Source: Calcarisporiella thermophila CBS 279.70 (taxonomy: Eukaryota; Calcarisporiellomycota). From it: DNA of 64,000 nucleotides. Location of the stretch: NCBI RefSeq assembly GCF_041956535.1, contig NW_027192209.1, forward strand, positions 511,408-575,407, written 5' to 3'. The notes under the pieces are model-generated. The model saw only the letters and a program-made list of their open reading frames with translations, ran no database searches and was not told where the DNA came from. Within the stretch, counting starts at the first letter, position 1. Each line of letters begins with the position of its first letter. Of this stretch, positions 21,983 through 32,212 are shown in pieces. The position numbers were made by a program, and so were the translations under genes.

Positions 21983-22473
21983 TTTTATTTTAATTTGTTC
22001 AATTATATATATTTTTTTTCTTCACTTTGTTTTTCTATTAAAGGAAGAATACAAAAGTTTTATTTTTATTACATTGCTTACTTTATTAACACTTTTTCTA
22101 CTTATTCAGTTTTGCGCATAATTGCAAGGGCATGACGGGATTTACTTTTTTTTTACCTAAAAAAAGGAGTTGATTCACTCTATTTCATGCACTTATTTTA
22201 TCCACTTTACGAAATAATCTCTTTGACTTGTGGGGGAGTAGTTTTGGCTGGGCGCCAGGGAAAGTGGCCCAAACTTACCGCTCCTCTTGAAGGAGTCGGC
22301 TTGATCTTCCGCCCACAATTTTACGGTCGCAAAATTTTAAACTTTTGAAAGGTTTAGCAGTCACATTTGGTGTCTTTAGTCCTCTCCTCAGCGGCTCAGT
22401 CTTGTTCCTCCTCTTTTTGCTTCCTCACGTTTGGCATCCCTATTTAGGAACAAACAACGAAAACAAAGTAACA
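21983..22473. other. Promoter region of the uS3 gene
   Basis: AT-rich spacer with T-tracts, then a more GC-rich part before the uS3 start. No reading frame or RNA is supported. Confidence 0.45.
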
Positions 22474-23510
22474 ATGGCCGCAACCCAAATTTCAAAGAAG
22501 AGGAAGGTGAGGACGGATGGATGAATAGGGAGGGATGGATGGATTGGTTTGTGGGTTGAGATTTGGATGGTATATGGCATTCAGCATCGTGAATCAATCA
22601 TCGCAATCAATGCTTCATCGCCCCTCATTTCTATTATCCTCAATATTCTTTTTGCCAATCGCATGCGGCTATTCTCTGACTTACCATTTCTTTTTTTTTC
22701 TGATCGGATGTAGTTTGTTGCCGATGGTGTCTTCTTTGCCGAGCTCAATGAATTCTTCCAGCGCGAGCTCGCTGAAGAGGGTTACTCCGGCGTTGAAGTT
22801 CGTGTCACCCCTGCTCGTACTGAGATCATCATCCGTGCCACTCACACACAGCAGGTGTTGGGAGAGAAGGGCCGTCGCATCCGCGAGCTGACTGCTTTGG
22901 TCCAAAAGCGCTTCCGCTTCCCCGAGAACACTGTCGAGCTCTATGCTGAGAAGGTCAGCAACCGTGGATTGTGTGCCGTCGCTCAGTGCGAGAGCTTGAA
23001 ATACAAATTGTTGCAGGGTCTTGCCGTCAGAAGGTAAATGGGCTCTCCATGTGTTTCAGATCACAACACTCCTTCTTTGGACTCTAACTCCATTAACCAA
23101 TTAGGGCATGCTATGGTGTTGTTCGCTTCATTATGGAATCCGGTGCTAAAGGTTGCGAGGTCGTTGTCTCTGGCAAGTTGCGCGCTGCCCGTGCCAAGTC
23201 CATGAAGTTCGTTGATGGATTCATGATCCACTCCGGTCAGCCCATCAAGGACTATGTTGATGTTGCCATCCGCCACGTTCTCCTCCGCCAGGGTGTGCTC
23301 GGTCTTAAGGTGAAGATCATGTTGCCTTGGGATCCCACAGGCCGCGTTGGTCCCAAGACTCCTCTTCCCGATGTGGTTACCATCCTGGAGCCCAAGGAGG
23401 AGGCCCCTGTCACCGCCCCCAGCTCAGAAGACTTCGGAAAGGCTGCACAGCAACCTGTGCCTGGACAAGACGAGGCATCAGCACACCAGCAGGTTGAGGC
23501 TCAGTTCTAA
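22474..23510 (+). CDS. RPS3: 40S ribosomal protein uS3
   Basis: Core protein of the small ribosomal subunit, located at the mRNA entry channel. Exons are 22474-22506, 22714-23033 and 23105-23510, giving 252 residues, the usual length. The first exon codes for 11 residues and is followed by a 207-nt intron, a common layout in ribosomal protein genes. The KH type 2 domain is clear, with [20 protein letters not shown] carrying the GxxG loop. The C-terminal domain has [29 protein letters not shown] and [10 protein letters not shown]. The acidic, Pro-rich tail is normal for fungal uS3. Codon use is strongly biased, as expected for high expression. Confidence 0.97.
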
Positions 23511-23823
23511 ACGAAGTGTTTTGTTGGATAAAAAAATAAAAATTTGCCATTTTTTTCAACTCTAATATACCCTTTTCAAGGCTATCAATCTATCCACCTA
23601 CGAATGTGGGCTCTCTCGGGGAGGAGAGGTGTTCTTACATGCCTCATCCATCTTCGTGCCTCTCCCCATGGATGTCTTAGAGAACGGGCTTATGCATTAA
23701 AATTTATTTGAAAAATTGTATCCTCACAGAGTAATATGATGTTATTTAGTAGTATTACTTCCAATGTTGTATTTGGAAAACAGAGTATTCATCGGGAAAC
23801 AGCCAATAAGGACTCTCCATCCT
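23511..23823. other. Convergent 3' spacer
   Basis: Lies between the 3' ends of the uS3 gene (+) and the GPI-protein gene (-). It contains AAAAAATAAAAA soon after the uS3 stop, suitable for 3' end formation. Nothing else is visible. Confidence 0.5.
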
Positions 23824-24541
23824 CTAGTATCTATTCATCACCCCCACGAACACCGCGATGGCGGCCGCGAATCCCAGGTTTGCAACCAGGCCTACCGCGT
23901 CGCTACCCTGGTTGAAGATGGAATTAGTGGATGTGGTGGAGCGTGGGCCAGTTCCAATTGTGGTCTGCGTGGCGGTCCGATTGTACTTCTTGGGGTGAGT
24001 TGCAGAACAGTTCGTCGAGCGACATGCGTTGTAACATGCAACATCGCCAGAGCTGCACCTTCCAACGCACGCCTGTTGGTCGTATGTGCACTGGAAGTAG
24101 GGAATTGTCTCTGTATACTCCGAAGAGTTGGGTGCAACATTATTATTACAAATGCAGTGGTACACAAGAGTGGCCGGATCGCAGTCGTTCTGTTGGACCG
24201 AGTGGCCACTGTCTTGACAAATGCCCTCACAGGTTGATGTTTGACTATATGCAGTCAGAAAGACAAGGAATAACACAATTAATCCAAATCAGATGGTGAC
24301 CGATTTCGAATAGGTACACATATAAAAACTGAGCTGAGTAATAACCACAACTTACAGAGTACACCATTGTCCAAAATTGGCCTTGGTTACGTTATCAACG
24401 GTGTTGACTATGGAATTGAGACACGTAAACATCAAATGGACTATATTAATTCATATGAACAACGTTCATGGGCTTACTATCAAAGGCCTGAACCGCTGAG
24501 ATAGCTAAGAGAACAAAGTAGATGCAAACAAAGCGTGTCAT
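23824..24541 (-). CDS. Secreted Cys-rich GPI-anchored protein (DUF7707-like)
   Basis: Probable cell-surface or cell-wall protein of unknown role. Exons in transcription order are 24541-24478, 24440-24356 and 24244-23824, giving 189 residues. A signal peptide (MTRFVCIYFVLLAISAVQA, about 1-19) is followed by a Cys-rich domain with WCTLQTSTCEGICQD, LVYHCICNNN, FQCTYDQQACVGRC and NACRSTNC. A Thr/Ser-rich spacer and a C-terminal hydrophobic stretch (GLVANLGFAAAIAVFVGV) fit a GPI anchor signal; the attachment site is probably in the Ser/Asn-rich segment just before it. The Cys pattern is like that of the fungal DUF7707 surface proteins; this rests on memory of the family. Two Asn-x-Ser/Thr sites are visible in the domain. 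Confidence 0.8.
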
Positions 24542-24811
24542 TATGCTGATGCTAAAAGTGATTTTTGAAAAAAGAGAGAGAAAGTTAAAAAAAAAAAGAT
24601 GGAACAAGTAATGGAGGAGTAGAGCGGTATAAATAGAAAATTCATCAACTGAATTTATTTCGGGCATAATTAATATAGCCAAATAGTCAAACTAATAAAT
24701 TATCTTGATGATATCAACAAAGTGTCGTCACCAATTTCATTTTACTAACTCCATCGAGAAATCAATTCTGAACACTGCAGGATCCGATCAAACTCCAAGT
24801 AATCAGAGAAA

Positions 24812-26678
24812 ATGGTAAAGTCAAAACCTGGGCGATCGATCAATCCGGCCGATGCGCATCGTAAGTATATTGATTCTTAGGTATGAATCAATGGCCCTTG
24901 ATGTCTGAGTCAATTTCAATCGATAGGCAAGGCGATGCGAAAGAGAGAACTGAAAAAGGTAAGTTTTCAATGCTACCAATAATTCGCTTAATTGTAGAGA
25001 TAATTAAGTGATTCTATCACTATATCTTTATTAATAGAATAAATTGGAGCGAAAACGAGTACGAGAAATTACCATGGCCCAAAAAGATACTTCAAAACTC
25101 GAGGGTGAAATCAATAGATATAAAGCTTTGTGTAAGTTTGGTTGTTTAATGTCGAGGTGTCTTGGATTAATTAAATTTCATCCTAAACTCATAAATCAAA
25201 TAGTAAAAGATAATAAACTTGACAAGAATGGACGGGCTAAGCTGCAGCAGCTACAGGATCAGCTATCACGTATAAAGAAGATCAAAGAGGAACATGGGAT
25301 TTCAACTCAAAAAGAGTAAGACTGCCCTCCTTGTACATAGATTGCACTAGCACAGAATAGTTCTTAACCTCTCTATATTCAGGGCTGAAGATACTACGTC
25401 AAAAAACCCTTTTGAGAAAAACCCCGAGGCTTCGCCCTACTACCACCCACTCTTTAACCCTACAGGGATGCCTCCTCCGGGCGCCTTCCCTGTGTATCCA
25501 ACTGGGTATGAACAACAGAAAGATGAGGAAAAGGATGAAGATGAAGATGAAGATGAATATGAAGAGAGTGATGACGAAGATATGTCTGAAGATGAATCAG
25601 ATGGCAATGGTAATAAACTCTCCGAGAATGAGTGATAAATATCTTAGTTCTTATTTGTTTTAACCTTTTAGAAGATTCGCAGAGCGTGGCAAGCGGTGAA
25701 TCCCTTCCCTCATTGCCTGATGGAGAGCCGCCACAAAAGTCACAGGACGATTTAGACGACTTACCTGATCTCCCACCAGAACCCGCACCTAATGAAGTGG
25801 GAGAAGAGCTTCCTGAACTTCCCCCAGGTCCCCCTCCTCTACCGCCCGGACCTCCTCCTGAGTTTATCCCGCATATAGCCCAATTTTCTGCACCCTCTTT
25901 TCAAGCTATCCCTCCTTATCCCCCCTCTCGGCCTCACTTCATACCCTACCCTCGCCCTCCCCCATCAAGTCAATTTCAACCCCCTAGCCGCCCGCCACCT
26001 CCCAGTGCCTATGGCCCACGCCCAATACCAATTGGTCAATTTCAGAGACCTCCACCTGCTTTCCATCGTCCGCCTCCTCCCGGCCACTACGGTCCTCGAC
26101 CACCGTTCCCTGGGCGCCCCCTGCCTGTAGGACTACCAACAGGCCCACGGGGTGCTGTCCGACCTCCGCCATCACAACCACCTTCTTCCTCAGTAAAAAC
26201 CACGTCATCGACTACAATTGCCAAGCCAAGCCCTACTGCCGTAATCTCTGCCGCTCCGCAACTAAGAAATCTTCAGAAGGAGCTGACAACCATGGTACCA
26301 ACGGCTCTTGCACGCAAAAAGCAAACAGCAAAATCCACGAAACAGACATCTGCAACTCCGTTATCCTTAACATCAACAACTTCTGCAACAACCAAAATGG
26401 GAGCAGGATTGGATAAAGTGTCTAGACCAGGGATTAGGCGGCCAGTTATCAACGCAGCTCCTGATCTTGAGGATGACGATCCAATCCCTGAAAACTTTAA
26501 TCTGAAGGATCTATTTAAAGGGGTTGTAATCCCCCCGGCAGCTTCATCCTCAACCACCCAGTCTTTATCCGCTTCCTCGAGTGGTTCGACGGCGGACGCG
26601 GGAAATACGGAAGTTAAGAAGCCAACCAGAAACGAAGAATACGAACGATTTATGAAGGAGATGGAGGGGTTGATCTAA
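24812..26678 (+). CDS. WBP11-like spliceosome-associated protein
   Basis: Nuclear, pre-mRNA-splicing-linked protein that binds WW domains and PP1 in animals. Exons are 24812-24860, 24927-24958, 25038-25131, 25204-25315, 25383-25609 and 25672-26678, giving 506 residues. The N-terminus (SKPGRSINPADAHRKAMRKR, then ELKKNKLERKRVRE) is the WBP11 N-terminal domain. A basic coiled coil with KLQQLQDQLSRIKKIKEEHG follows. Next come NPFEKNPEASPYYHPLFNPT, an acidic Asp/Glu run and a long Pro-rich region with PPGPPPLPPGPPPE, a WW-domain ligand type. The conserved tail has RPVINAAPDLEDDDPIPENF and NEEYERFMKEMEGL. Every intron preserves frame. Confidence 0.88.
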
Positions 26679-29230
26679 AACTATTTATTGCTCATATCTC
26701 TCAACAATAAAATCAACTGCTTCTATTGGTACAATCCCCGTTATTACATGAAATTCAGAGAGAATATGACCTGATTTGACAGAATTGAATGCGCAAGGAT
26801 GCGATAATACCGCACGTTCTCCTTATTGGATTTATTGCAATTACTATCCAACTTGATCTTTTTGCGTCCGCAAGGACAGATAGTTTTTAAATTTTATTGC
26901 CATTTTTAATCCGTGGGAAGTTCAAAGAACGGTTGATTCAAATGGTCTGGGCTGTCTTAGGAGATATGCGACCCAGCCGAGTTGCATAGCAAAATGGAGA
27001 TAGGACGAGTACAAGAGTGATTCTTGGGAGAAAGGCCGTCAGAGTAAAGGAACCATTGATTGGCTTTCTGAGGGGGGTAGGGGGAACTCGGCTGACGGTT
27101 TGGGTCAAACCCGAAATATTGCAATGATTCAAAGGTATTACGGGAATCCAAAGAATTTCGATTGAGATTTGTACACATCCGCAATAATACGCTATCCAGG
27201 AATGCCCAGTCTTCTTCAATTGCGCTGCGCAGCACATCGTGGCACCCGTCTCTTGCAACTCTCCTGCTCTTGCATGTCGAAACCCTATTAAAACTTCCCC
27301 ACTTTTTATCAGCCAATGTGAAACAACTAAAACCGTGGATGCTGCCACAGAGATCGAAAATAAATTGAATTTTAAACAGATGAAAATCGATAGATAAAAA
27401 CTCCCTTTCGCTTTTTTCCAGCCCTTTTGAATAAAAATCATTAGAAAAATGATCGTCATTCGGACGCTCAAGTGCATCAACTCTACGCATACCCATACTC
27501 CCTGCAACAACGACGAAAAGCCATTATGCAAGCTGTGTTGGGCTCGGCACTTTGCCCATGAGCAGTGCTATTGGTAGATGAGGATGAGGAGCAATCTGAA
27601 TTCTCAGAGCACATATTCCCAAGACGACTATATTCTTTCCTCTTTCTTTACTCCCTAATTTCCCGCCATATTGTATTTTATCACCATGGGCATTCCGATT
27701 TTCAGCTCAAAATGCATGTATTACCTTATAATGTACTCTCATTTATAAACTTGCCCACACCCACACTTTATTTTTCTATATGATGTGTTATTTACATTCA
27801 CTATTGCTATTGGGATTTTTTTTTATCATAGTTGTATTTAGTTTGTATAAAGCCAAGGTCGTTAAGCTTCTTTCAGATTAGCACAGTTGAAAATACTAAA
27901 TATTGTTCAGAATAAATTGTAATTAATATTTATGAATGAAAATCTATAACATATATGATTCGAACTGAATAGCATATGGCATGGGATGACAAAGAACAAT
28001 ACTCTACAAAACCTTCAAACTTCTATAGCACTAATCCTTCGAAAGCAACACGATTGACGCCTATATCCAACTAGAAGTATGTTAATATGTTCATTTATAA
28101 ATATCTCTCATGAAGGAATATATGCGCTCACTAACGAATCGAGATTCATGAACACCTAAGACGTCCCTTTATTGAAGTCTTCATGATATGTACAATTTAG
28201 TGCTGAATGAGAATGGAGTAGAATCTTATAAAGCAGAATCAATAAACACGGGTTCTAAGAGATAAATTTGGAGCTATTCGCGCGGTTGTCAAGTAAACAG
28301 TTCTATTAGTCATATAATATTCACCAAAATATAAGGGGGTACTTGAGGGAGGAAAAAAAGAGTAACAAATCTTCTATGGAAGATAAACCGCTCAATACAG
28401 ACAAGCAACTAAGAATCTCACACTTCATACATCCTTTTTAATAAATATTAACATTTATTTCTTTATTAATCTCGTTTAGGTCAAATATTGCAAAGTTTCA
28501 GCCTCCATCTCAGAAAAAATACCTACCGTTGTCAAAATGATGTTGCGAAATTGTAGACTAAATCTAGAAGTAGGGATAGCGATGCTTCAGGTTAGGGTGT
28601 ATTCGATCTCCGGTAATATATTCTATACTGGTTTTGCACTTTCGTATTGAAAGTAAGGGCCTTGAAAATCTGAAGTAATGGCTAGGTTCAGGTAAGGATA
28701 CCGAGGTGGAAAGATAGTAGGATAGGGATTTCTCTAATTATTCTAATAGCTCTTCATTCTCTATTCCAAATACAGCATTCTAAATTTCAGCTCTTTGGAG
28801 ATAAAAACAGCATTTTGCAGGTATTGATGGTTGGAGAAAAAACAATAGTCATATGTTAATATTATTATCCAATGCTTTCAAGCGTTTGCATATATCGAAC
28901 TATAATCTTTATAATCTTTAAGTGTTCCTTTAGTGCCAAGATTTTTTTCCTTTTGCTTCAAGAAGCATTGTATAAGCCTCGAAATATGAGCCAGTTAAAT
29001 TTATTGTGAATTTTTTACTATGGCACAAAAGTGTTCAGAGAGTGAAGTGGATATTCCATTAATGACGCAGTGTACAATGAGAAAATATGACTTACAAATG
29101 TGCACACCTCTCAATTCTTATAAAGCCAATGAATCATTTTAGAAGATGGGTTTTTTTTAACTATTTCCCTTGATACTATTCAAATCATTTCAAAATGATC
29201 CACTTACTAACTTTGTCAGATGGCTCGAAG
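26679..29230. other. Gene-poor region with ambiguous overlapping reading frames at 26938-27577
   Basis: From 26938 to 27577 several frames on both strands stay open for 150-600 nt. The longest is a 197-codon - frame at 26938-27531, overlapped by a 179-codon - frame and interrupted + frames. None shows a domain I recognise, and no splice model is clearly better than the others, so one short gene may hide here. The rest (27600-29160) is AT-rich with stops in all frames and no visible repeats or RNA gene. Confidence 0.4.
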
Positions 29231-30349
29231 ATGCCGTACCGGATTCTAGGGGAAGATTCAGAGGAGACGCCTCTGATAATGGTACAGCGTCGTTTTGCGG
29301 ACAACATTATAGTGACTCTAATATTGGCTCATTTTTAACATTAGATAAGCGGACTGTAGGATTAAAAATCCAAATATGATCAGATTAAATATATACGATA
29401 ACATAGGATGTATTTGATATAGGGGGCAGGATATGACAGTATGGTATCCTTACTGCCATGGTAGAGCATATAGAAATTTACACCTCTCTTTCTAGCCACT
29501 AATTATTCTTATATCAGAGTTTGCTAAGAGCCGTCAGGTTTTAATCTTTGATAAACGCGGAAATGGTGAATTTGTCCTCGTTCAAGGAGGTCGCATCACT
29601 CTTGAAAGAATAGCCCAAGATGTGGTAGAGCTTGCGAATCATTTGAATTGGAAAGACGTTAATATCCTTGGTTTTTCTATGGGCGGGCTGATTGCACAAA
29701 CACTAGTGACAAAGCTGGCAAATCCACTTCGTATACATAAACTGATTCTCATGGGAACGTAAGTAGTTCTCTCTTGAGCAACTATATCCTTTATACTCCC
29801 ATTTCTTGTGGTCCTTTTCCCTCAAATTACCATTTTTCAATGCCTTTTTCTTTCTTCCTATATAGTGCGCCAACTGAGCCTACTTGCTACCCATTCCTCA
29901 AAATTCTTTTCAAGACTCGAGAAATTATATTTGAAAACAATGTGGACACCCCAGATCTTTCTATTATAGCGGCTACATATCTTGCTATAGATTACACTCC
30001 ACAGTGGATCAGTGAACATCGTGAGTATTTCGATCAGGTTATTAAAGAATTTTTCAAGAGAAAACTCCCAGTCAGAACTATTTGCGCGCAGGCGGACTCT
30101 GCATTAAATTTTGATGTAAGGAGAGAATTACAAGATCTGAGAATCCCTACCTTGATTGTGCACGGAGAACATGATCGAATGGTGAGCGCTGAGCATGCCA
30201 AAATAACCCATCAGCTAATCTCTGGCTCACAATTGGTGCTATTACCCGGAGTGGGTCACACTATTTTTGAGATGTATCCAGAAATTACCATTAGGATAGC
30301 AAAATTTCTAGGAGAAAAGGTGGATTCCGCCTTTGAGAAAAGTGCCTGA
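29231..30349 (+). CDS. Alpha/beta hydrolase with a one-base frame conflict in exon 2
   Basis: Serine hydrolase of unknown substrate. Best exons are 29231-29281, 29423-29460, 29518-29758 and 29866-30349. The fold is evident: EFAKSRQVLIFDKRGNG, a nucleophile elbow NILGFSMGG (Ser), IPTLIVHGEHDRMV with the acid Asp, and PGVGHTIFE with the His. Exon 1 (MPYRILGEDSEETPLIM) and the exon 2 frame (GQDMTVWYPYCH) read like the normal start and oxyanion region. Joining them at the available AG leaves one base too many, because exon 2 starts in a run of five G (29422-29426). With exactly one G fewer the whole gene would be open. It may therefore be a recent pseudogene, a base-calling error in the G-run, or a gene with an unseen splice variant. 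Confidence 0.7.
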
Positions 30350-30510
30350 ATATTTCAGTCAATTTCTTTTTATTACTGCGGCCAAAAATTAGGCTAATAA
30401 AGGAAAAATTACAATACTAACTTGATTGGCTGCCCAATTTATGGCGAAACTGAAAATACAAAGCAACGTATAATCAGAGATAATAGTTGATTAAGATATT
30501 TTGCCCTATC

Positions 30511-32028
30511 TTAACTTAGCACTGTTCCATCACGCACACATCTCCATACTCGTTCTGCTAGTTGTCTTGATCTCTTGGTGACCAAACTGGTTGCTTTCCC
30601 TCGCTTACCCGCACGGGCCGTTCTCCCAACACGGTGCAAATAGTCCACAACATTGGTTGGGAAATCATAGAGAATGATGTGTGAGGCCAGGGTATCAACT
30701 CCCCGGGATGCAATATCTGTACAAACGAGGATATCCATTTCGCCCTGTCTGAAGGCATCGAGGGTTGCCTCGCGGTCCTGGAGGCCACCGTATAAGGCCC
30801 CGGATGGATAGCCTCGGTCTTGAAGAAACGAATGTAGCAGAGAGGCACCATGCCGAGTGTTGCAAAAGATCATCGTTTTTTGTGCGTTTTGACGTAAAAC
30901 ATCGAGAAGCGCAAGCTGCTTGTTACCATTGTACTGCTTGTTGACATCGATGAAAACTTGTTGTAGACGCGGAAGTGGGCGGTGGAGTGAAGGTGTAGTG
31001 ATGCGAACGAGATGGGGGAAATTTTCCGTCAAATATGCGTGCAGGGCTTTGGGCAGGGTTGCTGACACAAAAACAGCCTCGCCACCTCTCTTTCTCACCG
31101 TCTCTACTGCTTGCTTCACCTCCGTCGCAAATCCGCCCTCCTTTTCAAGCATCGTATCGGCTTCGTCCACTATAATATACCTGGTATCATTTAAAGATAG
31201 CTCTCCCTCTTTGTACAAATCAGCTAATGCTAGAGGGGTAGAAACTAGAACATCGACTGGTTCGCTCAATGAACGTACAATGCGGCGCCGCTCCATGCGG
31301 TTTGTAAGCTCGACGGCCCGAAATTTTACGATATGTGCCAACTTCTTGCATACTTGCAATAGCTGATTAGAGAGCTCTCTGCTTGGGACTAGTACAACGA
31401 CCCGCGGTTTTCTTATTTGAGTCCTTTCGTTCACTTCGTCATATTTTATCCTCGTAATTGAGGGTAGTAGATAAGCCAGTGTTTTACCACTCCCTGTTTC
31501 TGCTGCACAAAGATATGGACCTGATTGCTTATTGGGTTTTGGAGAAGCGGAGCCAAGAAGAGAAGGAATGGCAAGGGCTTGTATGTCGGTTGGCTTAGCA
31601 TCGGGGCCGAGAAGGGTATGCACTGCAGTAAGTAAGGATGGGTAGAGATTCAAATCTTCGAAGCGTGCATTTTGCACTAGTTTTTCCATTTGTTTAACGG
31701 TAACCAGATTGGCATTGCCATCGTTTTGAGATTCAGTTTGCGCAGTCATCTTCGATTTCGCAACTTTTCGGATCGGGTCCCCGCGCTTTTCATATTTACG
31801 TGCGATTCCTGGCTTCCCGACATCGGATTCGATGGGTAGCAACTTGAACCTAGCCGGAATATGTCCTCTTGTTCGAGAAGAAATAGGGGTTGGCTTCCTC
31901 TCTCCTTTTCTTAATTTTGATCCCCGGCCCGTCACATAACGTATTGTCACATAGGAGAATAATGTCGGGGGTTGTGGTTTAAGAGGTATATGATTAAAGA
32001 TATTGGTAAGATTTCGCGATAACAACAT
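30511..32028 (-). CDS. MRH4: Mitochondrial DEAD-box RNA helicase, MRH4-like
   Basis: ATP-dependent RNA helicase expected in mitochondria, where yeast Mrh4 helps assemble the large ribosomal subunit. A single exon encodes 505 residues. The N-terminal 90 residues are basic and Ser/Arg-rich, like a matrix-targeting sequence. Motifs in order: Q motif PTDIQ (146-150), motif I AETGSGKT (176-183), Ia PSREL (215-219), II DEAD (288-291), III SAT (322-324), then TMIFCNTR, VCTDIASRGVD and HRVGRTARAGKRG. The weakly conserved region before the Q motif and the basic leader favour Mrh4 over other DEAD-box proteins. Divergent from ERB1 with 184 bp between starts, so the two ribosome-assembly genes may share a promoter. 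Confidence 0.87.
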   Translation of the reverse strand: MLLSRNLTNIFNHIPLKPQPPTLFSYVTIRYVTGRGSKLRKGERKPTPISSRTRGHIPARFKLLPIESDVGKPGIARKYEKRGDPIRKVAKSKMTAQTESQNDGNANLVTVKQMEKLVQNARFEDLNLYPSLLTAVHTLLGPDAKPTDIQALAIPSLLGSASPKPNKQSGPYLCAAETGSGKTLAYLLPSITRIKYDEVNERTQIRKPRVVVLVPSRELSNQLLQVCKKLAHIVKFRAVELTNRMERRRIVRSLSEPVDVLVSTPLALADLYKEGELSLNDTRYIIVDEADTMLEKEGGFATEVKQAVETVRKRGGEAVFVSATLPKALHAYLTENFPHLVRITTPSLHRPLPRLQQVFIDVNKQYNGNKQLALLDVLRQNAQKTMIFCNTRHGASLLHSFLQDRGYPSGALYGGLQDREATLDAFRQGEMDILVCTDIASRGVDTLASHIILYDFPTNVVDYLHRVGRTARAGKRGKATSLVTKRSRQLAERVWRCVRDGTVLS

Positions 32029-32212
32029 TAAGAAGAGATTATTCTATTGTGTGAGAAGTGAAAATACAGGCAGATATTGAAAACTAGTCACAATAACTGT
32101 CAACTATTCGTGACTGTACATTACAGGACGGCTAAATCGTCGTAGTAAACAATATTTTGCTACGCTTCGGCATCTCTTCAGCATCCCCTATATCCCTCAT
32201 TTCAGTAGTAAA

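Noticed and set aside
22507-22713. Box C/D snoRNA inside the first uS3 intron, as in animals
   Set aside because: CTGA-like words exist, but no convincing C box (RTGATGA), terminal stem or correct spacing is present.
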